Positions 52,201 through 61,552 of a stretch of DNA of 64,000 bases are shown one piece after another. How positions within the stretch are numbered: position 1 is the stretch's first letter; every line of letters starts with the position of its first letter. The stretch comes from Echinarachnius parma (lineage: Eukaryota > Echinodermata > Echinoidea > Clypeasteroida > Echinarachniidae), in assembly GCA_037951105.1 (NCBI GenBank), contig JBAMJV010005544.1:38501-102500 (forward strand). The letters are read 5' to 3'. A model generated the notes under the pieces. That model was given only the letters and a program-made list of their open reading frames with translations. It did no database searches and was not told the origin of the DNA. The translations under genes were made by a program, and so were the position numbers.

Positions 52201-55200
52201 TCATCACCGGATAATTTAATTTCGCAAATTTTCTATTCGTTGGGCATTCGTTTCCGCTATCCGTTGATATCTGACCGGGCCATTAGGGAGGCACTTTTCA
52301 TACCGGAGTTCCGTTACTTCAGAGGTTCAATAAACCGAACACAAGCATTTATTTGTTTGTTCTATACATGATTTAACTCTTTTCAACAAATTCAAAACTA
52401 TTTCAACTTAATAAAAGTATTCTATGAATGGTTTAAATGGTTAAATGGTTTATTGAGAACTTTATTAATTTCCGAAATTAAAATTAGGGTTTGCTTTACT
52501 GAGAAATTGTGTGCACAAACAATCTTTACTAAAGTAAAATTTGTCTTGTTTTCGTGTGTTTTTCTCACATTTTTTTCTTTGATAAAATAATGTCCGGATC
52601 GAAAGCTCATGCTCCGTTTTCCTCCTATTATTATTATCTGTTATTTAAGATGATTTCATGTTACCGCGCAAATCCCTGAAACACTCTTCAACTACTATGC
52701 AGTCATACTACTGTCTATTAACTATCCATGTGCAGAACAACAAGCAAGACAATTATCATCTCAAACAGATAAGCATGTCAATGAAAAAGAACAACAATAC
52801 AAACCGCGTTGCAATAATTGCGTTTTCTATAATCACGTACAATCTATTTTCGTATCTTTCCTGGGTTTGTTTTTGGAGGTGTAAAGGTCTGCTAAAGGTG
52901 GCTAGGCCACGGATAATTCCTTGGTTGGGTCTGTCGCAGATAGTTATTGTTGGTAACTAGTTCATGGGAATAATTCCGTCGGATTTGATTGACAAGATGA
53001 TTGAAGAGTAGGATGTTATCGCGAAAACCCATCTCAATCGGACCTCGCTATATATAAACGCTCGCATATGTCACTGCATACATACATATACAGTACATCA
53101 TTCGTGTTGGCTGGCTAAAATATATAGCCTCTATAGCTTGGAACGGATGGCTAAGGCCACCGCACATTACACGATCCGACTCCGATCCGACGAACAATTG
53201 CAAGATGTGCAAGCATGTAGTATAGTTCATGTACCGAATCGTTCGTCGGATAGGATTGGATCGCGTTGGATGCGGTGGGCATTAAGCCCTCCGCACACAG
53301 AGCCGACTCGACCCGATCCGACTGGTTTTCAGTCGGTTCAGCTCAGTATACGTTGCCTCAGGACTCATGTTTTGCCGGTCAAGAGCCAGTTAGATCATTC
53401 AAGGCCGATTCAACATGTTGAATCGAGAATAGAGTTCCGAGTAAGTTTTGAGGAATTGGACAATGTTACTAGATCCCTTTAATGGGTAACGGAGAATACC
53501 CCCAACATTAGCCCCCTCCTGTGAATCCCTTGTTATACCCCAATCACCCCTCATGTGAGAACAATACGAATACATAACAAATTAGCAAAGAAGCACCAGC
53601 ACACAAACACCCCCGTACGCCTCTGAACACGCATCGATGATCAATGATTTGTGTATTTAAAGCACTATCCCAATAATGCCGCGATTCATTTAGGGTGTCA
53701 ATACAAAAACAAAAACCTCCTATAAAAAGATTTGTGTTGACACGGTGTGCTAACCATTCCCGGATCAATACAATACGTAGCTGAAATCAAATCTCTGTTT
53801 GACTGATTGTAAATTGATTGAATAACCACTTCGGCTTCATCCGTCCGTAATGAAGAGTGACGGATTAGACCATCCGCCCCCAATCCCTGATGTCTTTAAA
53901 ACATATCATCGAATGGAACTGAAACGAGAAAGGGGCATTGATTTTTTTTTTATAGCTAAGGGGATAAGGGGGAGGGCAGTGGGGATTGGGGAAGTGGCTA
54001 ATGCCCCCACCCTCGTGGAAAATCATCCCTTTCTCCCTATCCTATTGCACCGCATGTTTTGGGGCCAAGAATAGAAATAAGAAATACATAAACATATTGC
54101 GGTGTCTTAATGAATGCGCGTAGAACATTATGTTATTGGAAATATACCACAACAATTGCTGTGTCGTCAACTATGGTCTTGCTACAATTGAGGACGATAG
54201 TATAACAATATGTATTTTTTTTTTTTACAATTATTGCTGTGTCGTTTGATAAATACGGAATGCGCGCAAGGTAGAAGCACGTTTTTTCCCTCCAGAACCA
54301 GGCGGAATATGCGTAAGCGCCACGCTTTGCATAACAGTTATCGAGCATAAACGTACGCCGTACGCAACAAATTGCGCGTAACGTGCGCGTAACATGGCGC
54401 CTTGCTGTGAACACTTTATAAAGCGCCCCCAGATACGACGAAACAACTGCTTTAAGCTGATTTTGCCCCCACTTATGGATATACGTTTCCCCCTCAGTTG
54501 AACCATTTTCGTCCCTCTTTGCCCCTTCCTCCCCCAGGCAGATCATTGCTAGTCAACTCATAAGGGGGACTATGAAGATCTTAGTTCCAAAAGGCGCTAA
54601 ATCCACTTTTTTAACTTTTGAGAAAAAGCAGGTTTCTTTTTCTAACTTTATACACATGCCTATGGGAAAATGAAAACTTTCTATACTTTCTATATTTTGA
54701 TTTTGATTGTGCAATTTTTACTAAAATTTGGAATATTAGCTAGCTACGTTGCTTATTAAAGTACTGATGTACATTTTCATGGAAAGTGGATTTAGCGCCT
54801 TTAGGAACTAAGCTCTTCAGTCAAAACTTTGAGCTGGATAATTAGTGCAGAGACGATCTCTTGATATCATCATTACTTCATCATCATCTACGTGCTGTCT
54901 CTTGTTTTGTCTTTTAACGAGTATACTCTTGCTTCGTAAACAGTGGTCTATCAAAATATTATATGCACGGGGAAACCATTAGTTCGTAGGACGGTTTAAG
55001 ATAATTGCATTGAAAACTAAACCTCAATTACGTCAGGCGTCATGGTAATCAATTCCTTGATGAATCGGTTAACCTGTTCCCTACAAGATTGTGCAATCCC
55101 CATAGGGTTAATACAGGGCATGACCAGATTCTCCTACGCAATTCGTTACGAAGCAACTTCAAAGAAAATACAAATAATGGTGTACGCCGCGGGAGTTACC

Positions 55201-58200
55201 CCTTAAAGGGGAACAACAACAGCATGATTGTTTGTAAATAAACATGTATGTGAAAGAGGATAGATTTGGCCATCTTTTCCAACACAAAATAAATAATTTG
55301 TTGCGTACAAATATATTTCATTAGAATGTGAAAACTAATTGTTACCACCAAACTATTACATTTGGCTAGAATGCAAGCTTAATTGTAATTGTCGTCATCA
55401 TCATGATCATTAACGATAATATCTTCTTCTAGTGCAATGCATTCATATACATCTAATAATATGAGTAGGCCTGAAATCTTAAACAAAATTGAACAGATTT
55501 TGACGTTTTGCCACCAACAATGCTCAATATCATTCACAACCGGCTCGATATTAATATACTAGTCTAAATACATCGTTGAGCTTAAGTGAAGGCAATTTAA
55601 TTAATGTAAATAATTTGCAATATTAATGACGATTGGTAAAGCAAAAGACCTTTGGTAATACGATGAAGCAAGTATGCCGGTAAATATGGCTCGACGTAAC
55701 GTAGGGCGTCTCAAATACCTCACTCGTTCAATGCAAAAGTTTCGTAATTAAAGGTCCGCCATGTTTAAGAGCGATTTGCAGCATCATGTAACTTTAAAAC
55801 ATTATCTACAACGGTTGAAGTAAATATGAATACAGATAGTTCACTATAATTATTGGATTACGTTCGCATAACATATATACTAAGGTTTATGAATAAACGA
55901 TTGTTCTGTGCCCCATGTCATAAAACACTTGCCATTGTTGTAAGTGTCCAATTATTGTAACTATTAGGTCAACAGCCAATCAGCATGGAGCTTTTCAGCT
56001 GTTGCCATGGTAGTTACAATAATTAGACACTTACAACAATTGCAAGTGTTTTATGAAACGGGGCACTGGTCTTCTCTAATTATATCTGTTTTAATTTGAA
56101 AGACGAAATGCAATGTCCATGTTTTTAATCGGGGCGTTGGCTCATAGGAGTATATTATATTTTATGATATGATACGTGATATTATAAACACGATATACCT
56201 TGAGAAGATAATGTATTTTAATATTCATATACATATTTTCTCTCTTTTATTCTGTTTCTTTTTCCATAGTTTGCAGTCTGCAATTCGACACAACACAGGA
56301 CAGAGTGCCGGCAAAAAGGCGTAAGTACCATCGTACAAATACATTCAATCACAATAAGATAGGATGTTTAAGAAGGATGCATAATGTGACCTATCATTAC
56401 AAAACCCGGATAACAAAGTCTTACTATTCTAATCTGTTTGAATTGGCTATTTGCGAAATCTCACAAAATCCCGTCTTTTCTGTGATATTTAGCTTGTTGT
56501 ACTTAGGTAACACAAACCTTGTACAATGAGGGTCAGTAATCCAGCAACTACGTAGACACAATTATTAACAAATTCAGTTATTTCAATTTTTATTCAGAAA
56601 TGGTGATGTTTGGTCTTAAATGTTAAATCATGGCGAGTATTACCTACATTAACACTCAAAGTCTTTTTATTTGGCTGATTTGATTCAAATGTTAATTGAA
56701 AAAAAAGATAAATGAGGTACTTGAACCCGTAGCAATACATTAATGTTTTACAAGTATGCTCCGATTCAACGTTTATACACCAATCATTTTAAATAAGTAA
56801 TAAAGAACAAAATAACTATGTTGTTAAACTGTTGAGATTCTAGATTGAAGTGTTAATTACAAGTTTTTATTTAAAGCAATAATAATATACACTCATCTCA
56901 TTGAAAGGGAAATCTAAATAAAATCACGACCCTTATAAAATTCCCCTTCAAAAAATAATCATGTTCATGAAAAGCATAGTATATGACGATAATATTGAAC
57001 TACTTGAACAATATAGTTTGTTAGACGAATAACTAAATACGTAATATAACTTTTTGCAGTTAAAAATGTACTTCTTACAATATGTCAATATCCTGGCTGT
57101 AATTGCGTACTCAAAGTTATTGAAAACAAAAATCTTGCGTTTAATCTCATTTTACCACTGTGAAATTTATTTAAACTTAGTATGTTTGTTGCATGGAACT
57201 TCCTCGACTTTCAGGACAATTTGCGAAAACAAGAATTCAAAGAAAATATCGAATAATTGTTTAAATATATAGTTTTCGTTTTCTTTCATAACAAACAAAG
57301 TTCAACGCATCTCTGTGAGAGTTTTTATGGACATATTTAACTAATGTTTGCATCCCCTAGACATTGATGACTCGCTAATATAAATACAGATAGCTCAGCT
57401 ATTTTAGGAACTGTTTGGTAATTAAATGAGTGATTATGACGTCCATCGTCCTCTTCAGACGGTCAACGTTTGATTCATAGATATTTCAAGTGTTTGCATG
57501 TTTGTCTCCAAAGAAACAAACAGAGACTTTAAAGTAATAATAATATTGCTCCTTCAAACCGGAGGACCAAATATTTCCGTTCGTCGATCGCAAATAGTCC
57601 TCGAAATTTGTCTTTGTGTCTTTGCATGTTTTCATCTCTATTTTATTATTCTGTTTTTTGTTCTTTATTTTCTTTTTGTCGAAGTGAACAATGATTAATA
57701 TCCCAAAGGGCTCAAATCACTTCTCCCGTTGCGCCTCAAGGTTTAAATCGTTGAGGTTTAAGAGCGCTTTGAGCAGGGATGAAGAGTGCTTGTACTCGAT
57801 ACGGAACGGAAGGGGGTCGTATGCAAATACAACCCATGGGCTAGGGACGGAGACGGGGCCGGGGAGAGGAGGCATTGGGGTTGGCTGAAGATGACGATTT
57901 TTTTTTTTTAGAGAGATGGGGACGTGGTAAAAGGGAATGAAAGAGTTCTAGTCAAACTGAGTTTACAGTGACTTAAACGTGGATTGCATTTTTACAAAAC
58001 TAATAGTTATCCATCAACCATGTCGAATGGCAGAATCTTAATGACTAAATTAGGAGGCTGTGTTTCATTCAAATAGCATCCGTTAAAGCCAAATGACAGT
58101 ATTGGGAAACGCCCCACACAAGCAAATGAAATGTACGATCTTATCACCAATTATGTGAAATAATATTTTTTTGTTTTACTAATTTGGGATCATAACATTT

Positions 58201-61200
58201 TGGCCAAGAAACTAATTAATATATAAAGGATATAGGCTAAATAATACATTTGCAATTTAGAAAACGATCTGTAGATACAGATCGACATTATATGTCCGGA
58301 CATTATATGCAAAGCGCACGCAAACCCCGCCGCGCGTGGCAGAACAGCTAGCCAATCGGCTATCTACAAGAGAGTCCCGCAGGCCAAAGAAGCTGTGCGC
58401 CGCTCAATGCGCTGCTCAATCTAAGCGGCGGCGCATGGAATTTTCCTTATTTGTCCGCATGTTATGATGTTATGGTTAATATTTTACCACATAAACCCTC
58501 TTTCATAATATTCCAACCATGTTGATCAATTCGTTTGGCCAATAGAGTAGATTTCCAGAATGTTCACATTACTGTTCTATGGCTTTTTCAAAAGAAGGCG
58601 CACTTATAGGACACAAAAACTGGGAATGTATAAATTATTATCAAACACAACTTTGAAAATTATACTACTAACTTCTGTACTTTTTCTTTTCCTTGATTTC
58701 TCCTTCAAACAGTATTTTGGGTAGACAAGAAAGACCATTCAGTTGGTAAGTACATATTAACAGTTGTTTTTAAATTATTCGTAGTGATTATTTATGAAAG
58801 TGCTTCGCTTTATGAATGTGCTTCGCTTTCCTTTATTTCGCTTTGCACCGCGCTTTGTCCGCTCAATGTTAATGATATAAAGTCCGTTCAATTGGCAATT
58901 ACAAGTAGAAAAAAGTACCCTTACAATGTTGAATCTATACAGTTTACCTCTTAATACTTTATAAGCGTAATAGTGAAAATAGAAATGTAACACTCCATGC
59001 AGTCGGAAATACATCGTTGCAGTAGCAAAATAATGCACCGCTCTCGTATTTCAACAATTATACATTTATTGACAGCTTAAATAAAAATTTGAAGAAACCG
59101 AATCTCTTCTCGTTATTGCATTAATAACAAACGATATGACTATTAAATAACATAATAGCTATACTTCGTGGTTCGCATTTGAAACTCAATCTGCAATGAT
59201 ACAGATTGGAAATATTACGTGGTTTTTATCCTTGGCATTCGTTCTTCGTGTAAGATAAATAAATAACATGATACGATGCAATATATAGGTCGCTTTTAAC
59301 CTTGATACGAGTTACTATGTTATGCTGAATAGTGTATTATATATTTATTTTATTCCTTAAAATATGCTTTCGGAGTTCCATACGATATATATTAAAATGA
59401 ACTTTTCATCAAAATGGATTGGCCTTTATACAGAATGACCTATTATGTAGCTTTCATACAGGTCATTCATGCATACTGATAATGTGATATGATATCAATT
59501 GTAATAGTTCATGATAACTATTTCGATCGTATTACCATTGATTACTACTATAAGACATACAATATCGAAAAAAAGTCCCGCATAGTCGTGCAACTGATTA
59601 TCATTTTATATATCCCGCATTCTTCTACGCGATTGGATAAAATACTAATTTTCCATGTATGAAATTCTTTCATGTAAAAGTCTATAGAGCTGATTTAATT
59701 CTCCAAAACGATGTAAAAAATTTTCTCCGATTCACATCACATGTTATCAAAATTGCCACATTAATAACAAAATATATAAAACAAAAACAGATTATAGAAC
59801 ATTAAACAACCAGAAAAACAGCTGGACCTAAAAAAAAAAAAAAAAAATCGTTTACATTTTGTCTTTGAGCTCAAATCAATTTTAAATAATGCATGTGCGT
59901 CTTAGAGAGAAAACACATTTTTTGAAGGAATTAAGTTGAAATGTAGCGATATTGATTGAAGAAAGGAAAGACAATTTAGGACACCAAATTATGTTGGGGG
60001 CTTCATTGTGGAAAACATGCGAAAAAAGTAATCAATAAAATGATTAAGGTTATAATTGCGGTGGTCCAATTATACATGCACAAAACAAACGATAAAAAGT
60101 TGTGTGAAAGTCTAAATTGAACCTTCATGGCATAAATATTATGTATCTGTTTGTACACGAAATGTAGGTAAAAGTAAAAGTAACTGAATTGCATTTAATT
60201 TCCGCGCTAAAAATAGCGATTAATTATTAAGTGAACAGTTTTAGGGGGAGAACATTCATGAATAAACTATTCTTGGTTTCAAGGCTTCGATCGAAATATA
60301 CAATGTATTTGCTATCACAAAGGCAACAATATTGAGTTTTCGATCAAATAAAAGTGTAAGTCCAACCTGAATTTAAGTTCAACTTACAATCTTTGAGAAA
60401 CAACCCCTAGGTATTCCAGGGGGTGTTTCACAAAGATCCTAAGTTAAATTTAACTCTAAGTTGGACTTAAAAAGTATGGAAAGCCATTAGTTTCTTTGAA
60501 CAATTGTTGTAAAAGTCCTTTTTCAAATGCATGAAATGGTGATTCAAACCATAAATATTTTCTATCACCAAGGAGATTTCATGCTCTTAATGCAACATTT
60601 ATTAACATTCTAACATTCTTGCTTTTTTGCTTTTGAATATATTGTATTCCAAGGCTACAAATGGCTTTCCATAATAGTTAAGTCCAACTCAGAGTTAAGT
60701 TCAACTTATGATCTTTGTGAAACACCCCCAGGCCCCTTGATATTTAATGACTAACCCATTCACTACGAGAAGCTTATGCACCGGGTATTATGACATTCAT
60801 GTCTGCGAGAAACGTAATAAACATCTTGTAGTCAAAGGGTTAGATCGGTAAAGAAATATCAATATTTTGATCATACATAATTATGAAGAGCTTATTTCCA
60901 AAAGGCGCTAAATCCACATTCCATAAAGAATTGAGTTAGCAATATCCGTACATTAACGAGCTACGTGTATTAGCTATCAAGAAATCCACATTTTTGGACA
61001 AACTACACAATCAAAAATCAAAATATCGAACGTTCCATTTTCATATTCCCGTAGGCATGTGTATAAAATTGGACAACGGATCCTGTTTTTCTTCAAATTT
61101 GCAAAAAAGTGGATTTAGCGCCTTTTGGAAATAAAGCTTTTCATATATAGATATGACGATGATCCGGTACAGGTGTGCTATTCAAACAAACACGGACTAG

Positions 61201-61516
61201 CGTACAAGGTTGGGGATGTCTTGAGTGAAAGACAGCACCTGTTTATTGATTTTTGTCTTATTATGTCTTATTTCTTTCTTTTTTGTCCAGATCCCGACAT
61301 ATTCTCGGTTAGAGCCACCGACGCAGAAGAGATTCTAGGTAAGTAGTAGATACGATATTCACCCATTGTCTACGGGAACCTGATGGGTCCTGTATTAACT
61401 CCATGGGGATTGCAACATCTAGAAGAGAACGGGTTAATTTAACTTCCGTTTGGAGATGCTGCAAATTAGCATCAGCCACAATTCTTTATACTCTATGTAT
61501 TATTACTATTATTATG

Positions 61517-61552
<36 letters not shown>

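Larger units (their letters stand above)
40219..56269 (+). other. Second intron of the peptide gene, 16 kb
   Basis: It runs between the signal-peptide exon and the first propeptide exon. It has no supported coding exon but holds the densest set of short mobile elements and tandem repeats in the window. Parts not itemised (45.1-45.9, 46.2-46.9, 55.0-55.9 kb) show nothing I can identify. Confidence 0.6.

Noticed and set aside
56277..56320. Alternative acceptor for coding exon 2 (TTTGCAG)
   Set aside because: It gives a 44-base exon that breaks the phase and leads to an early TAG in the next exon.
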